Positions 1-15,429 of a stretch of DNA of 64,000 nt are shown in pieces. The translations under genes were made by a program, and so were the position numbers. The stretch covers positions 11,812,997 through 11,876,996 of the forward strand of contig OZ022581.1 in the NCBI GenBank assembly GCA_963669155.1. The letters are read 5' to 3'. This DNA is from Arbacia lixula. Its lineage: Eukaryota; Echinodermata; Echinoidea; Arbacioida; Arbaciidae. How positions within the stretch are numbered: position 1 is the first letter of the stretch; each line of letters opens with the position of its first letter. A model generated the notes under the pieces. It saw only the letters and a list, made by a program, of their open reading frames with translations. It did no database searches and was not told the origin of the DNA.

Positions 1-45
1 TCTCTCCCTCTCTCCATCTCTCTCCTTCACCCTCTCCCTCTCTCT

Positions 46-104
<59 letters not shown>
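1..104. repeat. (CT)n microsatellite
   Basis: Nearly pure CT dinucleotides with a short C run, at the left edge of the window. Confidence 0.95.
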
Positions 105-108
<4 letters not shown>

Positions 109-875
109 CCTCATTTTCTTCTCCTTTTTCCTTGACCTCTTTGCCTCTTCATAAAACGGTAAAAAAAAAAATATGACAAATGACCATCATAGATTACCAC
201 AGCATGTGATTCATATGCTCACCTCACATGATGCCTTCATATATACATATACTCATTAAACCCTGCAAGATTGTCTGATGCATTTCCAATATTAATCCTC
301 TGTATGCCAAAAAGGTGTAGTATACACAAATCCCATACAGAAACACTTAGCATGGCATAGATTTAAAGGGAAAGTTCAGCCTGAAATAAATTGGTTTCAA
401 TAAAAGCAGAGACATGAAAGATACATATCAGTAAGGGTTTGATGAAAATCTGCTATAGGATGTTAAAGAAAGTTAGGATTTTTTAAAAAATTTTATTTAG
501 TGATGTCACATGCTAGATGCCCTCCCATACATTGTGTACAATTTTTTTTTAAATGTCCATTTTCTCATAAGGATATGCACAATTTTACCTGCGCATTTGA
601 TATATCATTACACCATGTTTTTACATTCATACCTCTATGAATAAGATTTCTTCCTTCATCAAAGTCAGAAAAGAGCAATAAATGGAGTTATACACCGCAC
701 AACATTTGGTAGAGCATCTCCCACGTCAGGTCACAAAATCAAAATTTTAAAAGATCATAACTTCCCTATTCTTTGATGGATTTTTGTCAAACCTTTAATG
801 TGTTTCTTTTAGGTTTCTGCGCTCATCAAAACCAACTTAACTTCAGGGTGGACTTTCCCTTTAAGAGGAGCTTAC
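105..875. other. Intronic sequence, no feature seen
   Basis: AT-rich sequence downstream of the last visible donor of the minus-strand gene at 876-7425. I found no further exon of that gene here, so its next exon probably lies beyond the left edge. Confidence 0.5.
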
Positions 876-3800
876 TGAGATATCTGAAGAGTTCGCTGGT
901 GATCTGTCTGACCGTCGAGGCTGGGTGCATGAGGTACAGGCTGAACACTGAGAAGTAGAATGGCCACTTTGGCAGCAGAAAGCCGGGAGGTATGTGCTGG
1001 GAAAGAAAATGGAAGCCATGATTTACCGTCACGGTGGTCAATTATAAGCAGAATACATCCATACCATGAAAGAAACCCTTCAAATGCCACATCACATTAT
1101 ACCTTGATCAAATACCTGCAACTCCATTCACACTGTGAAAGTAACCCTTCAAATCCCACATCACATTTTCCCTTGATCAAATAAATGCATCCCCATTCAC
1201 ACTATGACAATAACCCTTCAAATCCCACATCACATTTTACCTTGATCAAATACAAACAACCCCATTCACACAATGAAAGTAACCCTTCAAATCCCACATC
1301 ACATTTTACCTTGATTAAATGCAAACAATCCCATTCACTCTTTGAAAGTAACCCTTCAAATCCCACATTATATTTTACCTTGATCAAATGCAAACAACCC
1401 CATTCACACTATGAAAGTAACCCTTCAAATCCCACATCCCATTTTACCTTGATCAAATACAAACAACCCCATTCACATTATGATAATAACCCTTCAGATC
1501 CCACATCCCATTTTACCTTGATCAAATATAAGCAGACTCCTAGCAGACCCTCTGCTTCATAGGCATTGAGGAAGGTGAAGTCCTTCCTCAGCACGGCGTG
1601 GTGCGGGAGTTTGGCTGCATCTGGGGGCGTCCTCCACTGCTCTGGGGAGTCGGGGTGGGTCGCTGGGGGCGCGTGGGTCGCACCCTGGTCCAGTCTGGAG
1701 ATAGCCTCCGAGAACGACGAAAGCGCTTCCTGCAATCAGGGATTGAGAAATGTGCACAACTGTTGTGAACTGCTCATGGATAGCACATCGGGTGAAGACT
1801 TCATAGGTAATCGGTTCTTTCCTTTCTTCGCTGTCAACATTCGTGCATAATCGGTAAATTAACTGCACTCATTGTTCATTTAACTGCTACAAGAATTACT
1901 GTACATGCAACAAATGCACAGTGCATCATAATACAGTGCTTGCTAAAATTATAATTTATGTGCATGTATTACATATTGTGCACAAATCAGACAAGGCTTA
2001 TTCAAACACAAATCAGTAAATAATGCAAAAAATAAGTGAAACATGTGGCATTGCAATAATTCACACATACATGTACATTTACACATTATTTTCTTGACCT
2101 CTTACTTAAGATAATGTACCTATTGCAAGGGCTCACTTACAATGTAAGATGAAAGTATTCATCATCTTTCATCTCTTTGATTAATATCAAAAAGCAATGA
2201 GGCAATGAATGATTTAAATATCAATAACAAAAATATTGGAAACATAATCAACTCATAAGTCATATTTCATATAAGACCGGTGCATCAAAACAAGTTGTGC
2301 AGAAATATGATAAATGCTTTAAGTGCTAGCTGATAGCATAGAATGTAGAAAATTTATAAAAATGCAAAATTAACTAAACCCCTTCACAGTACAACTAATA
2401 TCACCTTCCCATCCTTTTATTCCAATCACTTTTTCTTTTGAATAAGACAGATTTCTTGTTCGGGTTCTTAACACGGGAGCATAGCAAATTCAATTTCCTT
2501 ATTTTGTATGCAAAATATGACATCTTTACCATGAAATATAAAAACAATGTATTATCTCTTTCGAAATTTAAAAATATGCTTAAATATTATAAGGATATTG
2601 AAAAGTACATTTATACTCGAAAATGCAAATTTGTTATGTATGCAGACAGATGGAGTGTCATTAATTTATTTTAAGACCGTATATACATGCAAATTTTCTT
2701 CTACGTACGTTGAAATGTTTATTGATACCTCGAGAATATTTGAATAAATTTGATTTAAAAAAAAGAAGAAGAAAGAAATGCAGGAAAGTCTAATTACACT
2801 TCAATAAAAGCTTTAGAAAATGTCTTTACCTCATGAAACGGATATGAGTGACAATCATTCTAAGATTAAAAATAAAGTACAGGGAATGCAAGTGATATAA
2901 AAGAGAGTATGAATTACATTCACATTAGCAGTTTCATAGCTGAAAGGGCTTCCTGAATTATTGCTGTTATATAATCATCTCCCAAACATAGAAGTTTAGT
3001 TTGTATGCTGTAATGCCTTACAAGCATTTTATGGCAAATGACAGCTATGCTGTCAATAACTTTAACATAACATGTTTGTCATTCTTTTCCATCTCAAGTG
3101 GTTCCTGTCGTTTCTCTTGCAATTGTTCCCTCCTCAGTTACCATAGAAATATGCATTTGTTTCATTCCATTTTACTGCAAAGAGTAGTTAATAGCTCAGT
3201 TGTTGACTTTTTCATCATATGGTTTTCTATGGCTCTCTCAGAAGAGACATAAATACCAAGAGGATGTGTTCAGGACATTTGCATAAATGAATTAGTAAAA
3301 ATTAGTGAAATTTGACAAGCAATAGGAATGTCAGTTATGTGAAGTGACTCATCACTCTCATCAAATTGGCAACATCTACTCTTACCTGGAACTCGCAGCG
3401 AGACAGGAAGGACGTAAAGACCTTGATGGCACACTCTCTGACGCTGAGCTGGGGGTGGGCCAGGAGGGGATAGGCGATGGAATGCATCTGGGTTGTGATG
3501 AATGCTGGGATGTTTGGCAGCTCTTCATTTCCAAACTACAGGGGAAACAAGCATACAAGCATGAAGCAAAAGTATTTTCAACACAGATTTTGTTAATAAA
3601 ATAGCACAGACTATGGGAACATCTTGTGATATTGTGTAGCAGGCTGTCACTTTCAAATCCCTGATGTTAGGAGTTACTAACAACATATCGACAGAACTTA
3701 GTGTATTCATATACCACTGTCATCTTGCTCATAATTTCTCTCTCTTGGACTTTAATGTTCTTTCTAACAGCACATCTTAACTAGGATGAAGATAAACATG

Positions 3801-6800
3801 TGCTAAATAAGAAAAAGTGTACAGTACATCATTCTTACTTCTGTAATTCATTTGACCTTGTTGCTCAATGTTGAATTTCATTTAGAATTTTATTCAGTTC
3901 ATTTATGAATAAAGGAAAATAAATGTAAATATATCCATACGAAAAAACAACAGCATGTCAATGAATGTCATCAATTACTTAAGTAATCAATCATACTGTG
4001 CATAATAAAGATGAAATTGGAAGAAAAACAATGAGAGTGATAAATTTGCAGCAGTTTGTTTGAAGATTGAATGTCAAGGTTAACTATGAAATAGTACATA
4101 GCTCAAAATGAAACAATCCAGTAAATATTCATTTCACTTTCTTTTGCTTTCTGTGTCACCCTATCCAATTTATGAATTGGTAATTTCTGAATAAGCAGGA
4201 CAAAGACATAAATGCAGCTGACTGTAAAAAATTCAAGCTGCCCTTACCTTCACAAAGTATCTTTTATCGTCAACAAAGCCGCGTGAGAATGGTTCGACTG
4301 GCTGGCGGCTTATCCACTGGAACTTTCTCATAAGGGAGTTTATGGCCATCAGCGCTCCTTCAACCGACTGCCAGCTGCTGTCCTTACGCTGACAAATCTG
4401 CACATAAATGCAAAATCACTATTTGTCACAACAACATTCATGACATGAAATGTTGTCACCCTAACAATATAAATCGACTACATTTTAAAAGAAGTTAGAA
4501 AAAAAAATATTTCACAAACAAAAATAGTATTTTGTGAACAAAACAAAAAACACCAATATAATGGAAAATTTTAGAAAAAAAATCAGTATTTTTTAAAATT
4601 AAAACATACCTTTAACGTAACATCTTACAAAAGTGTAAAGAATGAAAGAGGATTGGTAATAATCACATTTTTATGGACAAATTTAAGTCATACTTCTTGG
4701 CAGCCCTTATGTTATTCACAAGCGTTCGATTGTGGCATTGAAGAGGGCACTTTCATTTTGTGGCTTCTTTCACCCTAAACCCTCATGCTACTCAATACCC
4801 ATCCTTGAATATGTCACCATTTCCATCCATTATCCAATTACCCCAAAGGTACAGTGGGACATTTCATTCCCTTGATGGACCTGTTTTACCATCTTAAAGG
4901 GAATACACTATACTGGGAAGACAAAAAAACTTTATAAGGGTGATCGTGAGCAATCTTCTTACTAATGGTCTTTAATTCATGTATTGTCCAATTTAGAAAC
5001 TTGCTGAAAGTTATTTGTCCTCAAATGATCCACATTTGCAATTACTAGTGATTAAGTCACAAATCCTCCAAATGTTTGGGCCGAGCATTTTGAGGATTTG
5101 TGATTTAATCACCAATTTCTTACACAAATTGTAAGATATAACCCAATAATATCTAATCATTAGATTTTGAAATCCGGGATATCCGATCATTCAACTGCTT
5201 CGATTCAATAAAGAGAGAGCTCACTGACCAGAGCATCAACTTGTATTTTAAAAATCGCCCTATACAAATTTCCCATATGACATGGGTAACGGGACAGATA
5301 CAACTGCTGCAAATTAGTCTGACCCATTAGTCATGTTACACAGGACATAAGTTTGAACAGTGATTTTCGTGATGCTTGTCCTGTGCTGGAAGTCTGCCCT
5401 TTTTCAATGTTTTCTTAATTTGGTTGGTCTTTGTAATGTAAAAAAGTACTTGTTTTTTCTCTATCAAGGTGAGATTTTACAAGCAATCAAACATTTTTTA
5501 AACCATGTTAACATGGACAGGTCCATTACATCCAATAACAACAGATTTTGACTTACTTTTGCCAACGTGGTGAAAAAATCCTCCGCCTCCTGGATGGTGA
5601 AGCTGGCTATGACACCCGAGAGACGCGACACACATGCTTTCCTTATTGCCGACCAGATGTCCGTAAGCCCCGCTACCACCAGTATTTCAATGTCGCTGTA
5701 ATTGGCGTGAATGCTGGCATGGGACTTGTGAAGCTTGATCCAGTCCATAGCGTGGACCACTGTTTGGTTTCGGACAACAGGCTTGTCGCTGGCTGTAGAA
5801 GATGTGGAAAAGAGGATTACAAAATAACGTCATCTCATCATAAATGTACATGACAGCCGTGCATTGCCCATATAATCATGGATAAGAGGAAAAGTGACTG
5901 CCATATTTTGTTAACCCCTTAACTCCAAAATTTTTGGACCAGCACTTTAGTTACAGCCTAAAACAAATTATTTTGGGGTATACCCAGGCCAGCCACTGTG
6001 CATTTGTACAGCAAGGTTCATGAATATGGATTATAACTGGTTGCTCATGAGCAATGCCATTGTGTGTCCACTGTATATTTTGCATTGTAACTAAAAAGTG
6101 ATGCCAGTGCATGAAATGTGTAATGTGGCATGAATATTCCCTCCAGAAATATGTAAACACGTAACAACTATTAGTAAAATCCTTCTTAGGACACTTAGGA
6201 ACTGGGTTTACCCAGTTTTTGTATTAAATGGGTTTATAGGGTACGTCTCAGTACAGGCCAAGCTTTTATTTCTTTCTTGATGTGATGCGTGACGTGGGCT
6301 GAGATCTACTCAAGAGCGTCAGTTTATAACATTTTTACATGTTAACATGACAACATGTACAAGGGGGACGCTAGTAGGTTATCTGTCCATTCCACGCGGT
6401 TTGCACCTTATCTTAAACTGAGAATGTGGTCTATTATGTAGTTCTCCTATACACAGGACCACCCTAGTAACATTCCAATTCTCATTTGACTAATAAAACA
6501 CTCAAGGAATTCACAACAAACATGTCTGTTACCTTGTGCAATTGTGTATCTCAAGCTCTGCAGAAGAAGTTTGCTCACTTGCTGCGACAGAAACCTGTTT
6601 TTCCCAGACAAAAAAATAGGGCAAATTGTGTAAAATACATCTTACATTTGGAAACAGGTCAAAGCAATATACCTGATCTGAGAATGCCACTAGATTGATT
6701 TACAAAAAAAAGTCTTGTGGTGCAGAATGAAACACATTTCTTACTTCAATAATTGATGTGCAAATATTCATGAGGTTTACATGGCAAAGCATCTACTTCT

Positions 6801-7425
6801 ATAAAGATTTAACTGACACAATTTGTTGTTGTTGATCAAGTATAACATAAAATGATTTTCATCTCCTTTTTACAAACTTTGCCATCAGATGATCAGATTC
6901 ATTGAAAAGATCTACATGTGCTCTTAACAACATTCAAAAGGCTCAAACAGTATGTCAAGGCACCTCTAAGTAAAATGTATCTAGAGGCTCATACCATTTC
7001 ACAAACTCATCCAGCATCTCGTTCAACTTGTTTTTCAGTGCTACTTGGTTCTCACAAGGAGGTCCATCTCTCCCTGCAGCCAGATTCCCCCCAATGTTCT
7101 CGTTAGCTGCACCGCTGCTGGTGGCAGCCTCTGACCAGCCATAGCGGCGTCTGAACACGTAGCACGTGAACCGGTTGAGGTCGTCTGCTTGAGGGAAAAG
7201 GCCCTCTGGAGTTGAGTGAGGGAAAGGGTTTTCCAGGACTTCGTCACCGAGGTTGTTTGAGGCCAGCGACAGCCACTCCTCCTCCAGGTCCAGGGAGGAT
7301 TTGAACTCCGTATGGACGAGAGAGACCCGGATGGCTTCCAGGACTTTGATCTCCTCTGCGATGCTGGGGGCTGCCTCTAGCGCGGCCACATGCTTCGCAC
7401 TCTGCTTGGTAGCTACTGACGTCAT
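876..7425 (-). CDS. Unidentified helical-repeat (HEAT/ARM-like) protein, 3' incomplete
   Basis: Six minus-strand exons can be joined: 7425-6995, 5788-5557, 4397-4248, 3535-3386, 1729-1517 and 996-876. All have GT-AG borders and compatible phases, giving 432 residues before the gene leaves the window at the left. The ATG at 7425 is the first in frame after a TAA upstream. The protein is predicted to be mostly helical. Segments such as the one around QLSVRECAIKVF (exon 4) and STVRQITSELFRYL (exon 6) look like HEAT or ARM helices, which usually act as protein-binding scaffolds. Exon 5 has a proline-rich, GC-rich insert. I do not recognise the family and assign no function. The acceptor of exon 2 is ambiguous (two AGs four bases apart); only the downstream one keeps the frame. 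Exon 5 ends at the origin of a minisatellite. Confidence 0.8.
1050..1535. repeat. 69-bp minisatellite containing a copied 5' splice site
   Basis: Seven copies of the core ACCTTGATCAAAT recur at an exact 69-base spacing (CCTTG at 1102, 1171, 1240, 1309, 1378, 1447 and 1516). On the minus strand the core reads TTGATCAAG|GTAAAATG. The copy at 1516 is the end of exon 5 and its donor in the minus-strand gene; the other six lie downstream in the intron. Six of seven keep the GT; the copy at 1171 has GG. Because 69 is a multiple of three, long open frames appear on both strands, and these are artefacts. Confidence 0.9.
4894..5128. mobile_element. Truncated copy of a TTAA-flanked palindromic MITE
   Basis: It begins TTAAAGGG and then matches the full-length copies at 22836, 29477 and 39877 through the palindrome centre (AAATCCTCCAAATG...CATTTTGAGGATTTG). 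The right arm is lost soon after. It lies in the intron between exons 2 and 3 of the minus-strand HEAT-like gene. Confidence 0.8.
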
Positions 7426-9376
7426 CCTTGTTGAGGGTTTGATGACTGTCAGAAGTTTAAGAGTTACGGCTGTATGAGGTTACATCTATGCGTACCCTAA
7501 ATGGATTACAGAAAGGAAGGAAAGTTGAACGTTAGATTTCAAATGAAGCAGTCTGCGCAGTGAATTCTGTTCTGTGAAACCCTCAATGATCGTACGGGAC
7601 CTACACTACAGCTCAAAGGAATTGACACGGGTAAAGGGAAAGGGAAGAAAGTGAAGGAGCCGCGGTTCTGAACCGCGATATATTTTGTCGAGTTCAGCAT
7701 GAAACATTATGCTCTTTAGGCTAAAGCATCGTGTTTCATGCTGAAGTGGACAAAATATACCGCGCTTTAAAACTGCGGCTCCTTCCATTTCCCTTTACCC
7801 ATGCCAATTCCTTTGAGCTTGAGCATACAATTGCATCAGTTTACGGTAGTTGGGATATTAATACTTTTGTTTCTTCTAATTTTCTACATACGATTTACAG
7901 CACAGAACCATGGCAAGAGTGACGCCAATTTTTTCTATGACTTTTGGATAACAAAGCCAACATTGCAATCCTTGAGTAGGGTCACACCGGTCAATGACAA
8001 TGCGACAAGGAAATATATATTTAAAAAAAATTACATCCTTGATAAATTTAATTTTGTCCAGTCAGCTCACACATGTACTACAATGGAAGGCTCCATTCCC
8101 TTCGCTACACACTTTCCTGTAACTGTAACAATAGCAAGCCACAACTTGTAATCAAGTTGACACTGAATTCTTCAAGTACTATTTATTTTTGCAAATCATA
8201 TTGCCATTTTATTGGGAATGTTAAGTCTGGGTGACAATAAATTGTATATTGTACGGTCATGCATACTAGTGTGTGCGTGCACGTTGAAAAGCCATTGAAA
8301 TACATGTTTTAGTCGAGAGTTGCTGTGCGCGATAAAAAAGATATTTGTTTTTGCAATTGCGACATTAACCTCACTAATCCCTACCCTATCCTAACCCTAT
8401 TCTAAGTATTACCCTAACCTAATCTTGTCAAGTTTTACTTTTTTTAAAAAAAGTAAAGCCAAAGCCTAAAGGGCTTAATTTAAGCTGTTAATTCTTCAAA
8501 GAAACCATCAAAATGAATTCAAAATGAGGAAAATCGCTGTCCGATGAAGTATAAAATACCCACCCCGCACATTGTCTTTGTAACATTGTACAGGGTGCTA
8601 GCACCAGTTACAGTTGTGCTTGCGCCGCCCTAGCCCCAGGTCCCAGGACTACTCCCGCGAAGCGGGAGCATCCTGAGGACTTGCCTTCAATTTCCCTGCG
8701 TGTCGGGTCTGACTACTGTGTAATCGACCCGAGCATATGAATGAATTACTCATTTGAAATACACTTAGGCCTATCACATATGAATGACTCACTCTATGGA
8801 ATGTACTTGAGCAAGTTTACTCATTTCCTTTTCACATATCTTTCTAACAAATACATGTACGTTCCGTCAAAGCTTCCATCTTGGCTGTTTGAAAATGTAC
8901 ACAAATATATGGGAACTCGCGCAGCTGCCGTCATGCAATTCTGAACCAGTTTGAGTCTTTGTAAAGAATTCAAAAAAAAAAATATGGATTAAAATCATCT
9001 TTAAACCAGCTACAAGAACATCAGGTACATATTCTCCATAAATTTGTGTAATACATGTGAATTTTAGCAAACAGAATTGCTCAAATTTACTGATCTAATC
9101 ATGACTATCTTCCTCCAAAGCTCTTTGACTGTGCTACGCTGGTCGCAGTAAGCGCCGCCCCAGCAGTAAGCACCCCGACCAGACGGCCGTGCGGCGACGC
9201 TGGCAGCTAGTGGCCCATGCCATGGCCCAGGTCTTTGCCCGAAGATTAGCGTTATTAGCAACACACACAATGCCGCACTGAATTGCTGAGTAAACAAGAC
9301 AACAATGCTCAATATCCACGATTACAATACAGATTATCCACATTTTGCACTACAACCAGGTATTTTATAGTCTTAC
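7426..9376. other. 5' flank or intron of the minus-strand gene
   Basis: Holds one palindromic MITE (7611-7819), a degenerate telomere-like tract of CCCTAA and related units (about 8368-8427), and a GC-rich patch at 9130-9240. I could not support a gene here. Confidence 0.4.
7611..7819. mobile_element. Palindromic MITE, family B copy 1
   Basis: Inverted arms start GCTCAAAGGAATTG and end CAATTCCTTTGAGC. The arms contain GGGAAAGGGAAG and AAGGAGCCGCGGTT and meet near two CATGAAACA-type stretches. A second copy lies at 33566-33769. There is no coding capacity. It sits just upstream of the first in-frame ATG of the HEAT-like gene. Confidence 0.85.
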
Positions 9377-9521
9377 CTCTCTGTGCATATAGCTAAGAGC
9401 TAACACTACGCAGTAAACATTGAAAAATAGCGCCGTTTCGTGGTGTCCAATTCCGTCAGGAGTATACTCGTCCCAAATATTTCTCTCAGCCTTCTTGTAT
9501 GGAACGCCATTTGTTTGATAG
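9377..9521 (-). CDS. Possible unassigned coding exon
   Basis: On the minus strand an open 145-base segment runs from an acceptor (AAACCAG|CTAT) to a good donor (AGAGAG|GTAAGA). One frame is open throughout, with a composition that looks coding (for example ERNIWDEYTPDGIGHH). It ends in phase 0. It might be a 5' exon of the HEAT-like gene, but no acceptor near 7425 joins it cleanly except a weak one inside exon 1 (CAAGCAG|AGTGCG). It could also be an exon of another transcript or a chance open frame. Confidence 0.35.
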
Positions 9522-9921
9522 CTGGTTTGAAATAAATAAATGTTTGTGTTTCCTTTAGATATACTAATATAGCTTACATTTTGTTGGAATAATTACGCAA
9601 AAATATTACATAAGAAAAAATATCTGTTATTAATATGTACTTTCTAGCTTTTTTTCTATATAAATGTTAAATTTTGTTCGTAATTTTGTTCTATTTTCAA
9701 GTATAGGTTAGCTTTCCATACGTCTCAAACTTTTCGAAAATCGCATAGAGCCACATAGAGGGCGCACTGTCCAACAGACATACTAAACTCATCATCGAGA
9801 TAGAGCTCTCTACTCACATCGCCGCCTATGAGAAATTCGAATTAAAAAACGTTCGGCTTGTGGGGCTCAAATAGTGTGCCCTGAGCTAGATAATGAGTAA
9901 TTAATGAGTTAAGATGACGTT

Positions 9922-10085
9922 AGGGGTGGTATTCCAGAATGATCCTCAATGCTCACGTATGAGAAATCTTATCCTAAGTCCTAAGATTCCTTTTGGTATT
10001 CCGGAACTCCCTTCAGTTTTCTCCTAGCTAAGTCCGCTCCTTAGAAGTTTTCTCCTAAGTTTTCTCTTATCTTTATGCAAATTCA
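9922..10085. repeat. Dispersed repeat with GGTATTCCAGAA/GGTATTCCGGAA motifs
   Basis: Starts GGGTGGTATTCCAGAA and is rich in CTAAG and TTTTCTCCTAAG stretches. A related copy lies at 52871-52992, in an intron of the DGAT1-like gene. It is probably a non-autonomous element. Borders are approximate. Confidence 0.6.
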
Positions 10086-10379
10086 TGTAAATCATAAAGT
10101 TAACAGGATTGTTGTTCCAGAATATGTGTAAGAGGATATCGCGATTAGTACACGAGCGATGTCCAGATGATCTGTTCCGACTCGGGACGAATTATAATCG
10201 CGAGTCTAAGCTTTTTCGGAGGAGATAGGATGTGGCCGGCACGATAGTGTGGACTTAGAAAAAAACAAAAACTCAACGACGGAATTTTAGAAGAATACAC
10301 TTAGAGCTCTGATATAATTTTTCTTATCAAATCAGATGCTATTAACGGAAGTGTACACTCTACATGTAGATATGTTTAC

Positions 10380-11510
10380 AAAACATGTTACAAGTTAATA
10401 CTGATAAAACAACAGTCATCATATTTTCTCGTGGGAAAGCACGGAAGATTCCAATTTTTAAGTTTGATAATAAGTTGTTGATGAATATGTGTATCTCGGT
10501 ACCACCTTTATTTCTAATAATACATTTTGCAAAGCACAAATGAAGCAGCTGAACAGTGTACAGTCTTTTGTCGAAAACATACCAATTTCATTTACCTATG
10601 GATATTCTCTTGGAATTATTTGATCAGCTTGTTTGACCAATTTTGCTCTATGGAAGAGAAATATGGGGATTTGGTATATTAGATGAACTTGAAACATTCC
10701 ACATGCAATTTTGTAAGCAAACTATGAATGTTAAAAGAAATAACGCAAATTGTATGATTTTTGGTGAACTCGGTACTAGACATTTATAAGTGAGAAATAT
10801 ATGTTGTAAGCAGGACGATCAATTTTTGGTGTAATATTGTCCACAGTGAACGAGGTTAACTGACTGGCAAAGTATACTTGATAATAAAAGTACTGTATGA
10901 TCAAAATATATACCAATCTCCTTGGATAAAGAAGATAAAAGTGACACTTGACAACCCGCGGCATGAGCAGTTTGTGGGACACATGCGAGTCTATACTAGT
11001 CGTGAACGCCGTCTTTTAGACACTCTCAGTGTTTGTCGTCTACAATATTTGAAAATTCTCATGCGAAAACTTATCGAATATTTAAACAGTCCTTGCATTT
11101 TGAGAAATACTTTATTGACCTCCTCAAAAGAGAGAGGATAATCATGAAGGTTCAGATGTTCCAATCACACTTACCAATTGTCTCTGGAAAATAATACTCC
11201 AAGGAAAATGAAATTATGTAAACTTGCACTCTCCAATCATAAGGGGACGAATTTCATTATCTATTTGAATACCCTTTTTGCAGACGAAAGAAAGTCATTA
11301 CTTAGCAGATATTTTAACAAAAGACCAAATACATACAAAATGAAGCAGCTTTTTAATTCTTTCAATTGTAAAGTGTGCCTAAATTTCGTAATATTTTGTA
11401 AAACAGGGCCGTCACCAGCTTTTTTCTAGGGGAGGTGCTTTTTATGAAAACAAAAACAAAAACACATTTTTTTTTTTTTATCCAGCCCAGTCTCTGAAAA
11501 TGCTCTCAGT

Positions 11511-11549
<39 letters not shown>

Positions 11550-12057
11550 TGAAGTTTTTCTAACTATTAGTGTATTTTTGTCCCCCCGGGTTTTCCGCCC
11601 ATGATTTTTTTTTATGGTTCTGAAGGGGGGTGCGTTCGCAGCCTCCGCACCCCCCCTGGCGACGGCCCTGTAAAAAGATAATTGATTTCAGTATAACATT
11701 ATTGCATTGCTTAACTCATATTCAAAAATGTCTTTCAAAGTCGCAAATCACTTTACTTGTGCCGATTTTTATATGTTTTTCTCTTTTCTTTTTCTTACAT
11801 TTTTTCTTCTTCTAAAAGTTAGTTTGTCACGTTATACTCAATATATAATTACGCTTTATGAGCTTACAATCATTTTCTTGTTAATCACTCTCTGCAGGCG
11901 TATATTAATTCACCCGAATTGACATCATGGTTTATTTTCTGTGTAATATGTTTTGTAAATATTGTAAATAGTACTGATCAATATCATTGCAAGACGGACA
12001 TGATTATCCCAAATACCTACAAGATTAAGGGATCAATAAATTGTCATTGTCATTGTC
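10380..12057 (+). pseudogene. Decayed non-LTR retrotransposon (LINE), 3' part
   Basis: Broken reading frames resemble the end of a LINE reverse transcriptase: a stretch near 10395 reads NTDKTTVIIFSRGKARK, and one near 10640 reads LLYGREIWGFG followed by a segment with METFHMQFCKQ-like spacing. Stops and frame changes interrupt it. The 3' end is an ATTGTC tandem tail at 12037-12057, typical of some LINE 3' ends. A small element with a poly-G run is inserted at 11404-11670. The family cannot be fixed without a search. Confidence 0.65.
11404..11670. mobile_element. Small terminal-inverted-repeat element with a 37-G run
   Basis: Left end CAGGGCCGTCACCAG and right end CTGGCGACGGCCCTG are inverted copies. 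TAAAA is found on both sides, a possible target duplication. Inside is an uninterrupted run of 37 G (11511-11547). It is nested in the decayed LINE. Confidence 0.75.
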
Positions 12058-12417
12058 AGTTTGAGCTGGGCGGCACTGAGGATGATAGTCTGATAATACA
12101 GACTTAAATAAGTATTTCAAAAAGGGAAAGGAGGTATCAGGATTGAACATTCTTCACATTCGCTTGCAATTTCTCTGGCCTGTAAACTATCTATATTTAA
12201 TCTGGTCTCCCTTTGACTTCTCAGGCTCATTGACTATAACGATGAGGGTCTGAGCCTTCAAAATGGGGAGAATTGTGACGAGAGGGGTGTATGCACGTGC
12301 GATTGATTGGTCTGCACAATAGACTACGCCTATGCAAAGCTTTGGTCGAACTGGTAGAAAATAGTGTTGTTTTGTTCAAGACTTGACAGAATTTCTGCAA
12401 ACCCTTGAAATATCACC

Positions 12418-15429
<3,012 letters not shown>

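Larger units (their letters stand above)
9522..12417. other. Repeat-rich interval upstream of TMEM208
   Basis: Contains a short repeat (9922-10085), a decayed LINE (10380-12057) with a nested small element, and about 360 bases of unassigned sequence just before the TMEM208 start. Confidence 0.5.

Noticed and set aside
1185..1562. Plus-strand open frame of 125 codons with a 23-residue repeat
   Set aside because: It is produced by the 69-base minisatellite, whose period is a multiple of three. Both strands are open for the same reason.
8368..8427. CCCTAA-like units suggesting an interstitial telomere
   Set aside because: The units are irregular (CCCTACCC, CCTAACC, ACCCTAACC) and too few to call telomeric.
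9064..9343. Minus-strand open frames in a GC-rich patch
   Set aside because: Two overlapping frames compete, neither has good splice borders, and a TGGCCCATGCCATGG stretch is shared with repeat DNA at 12760.
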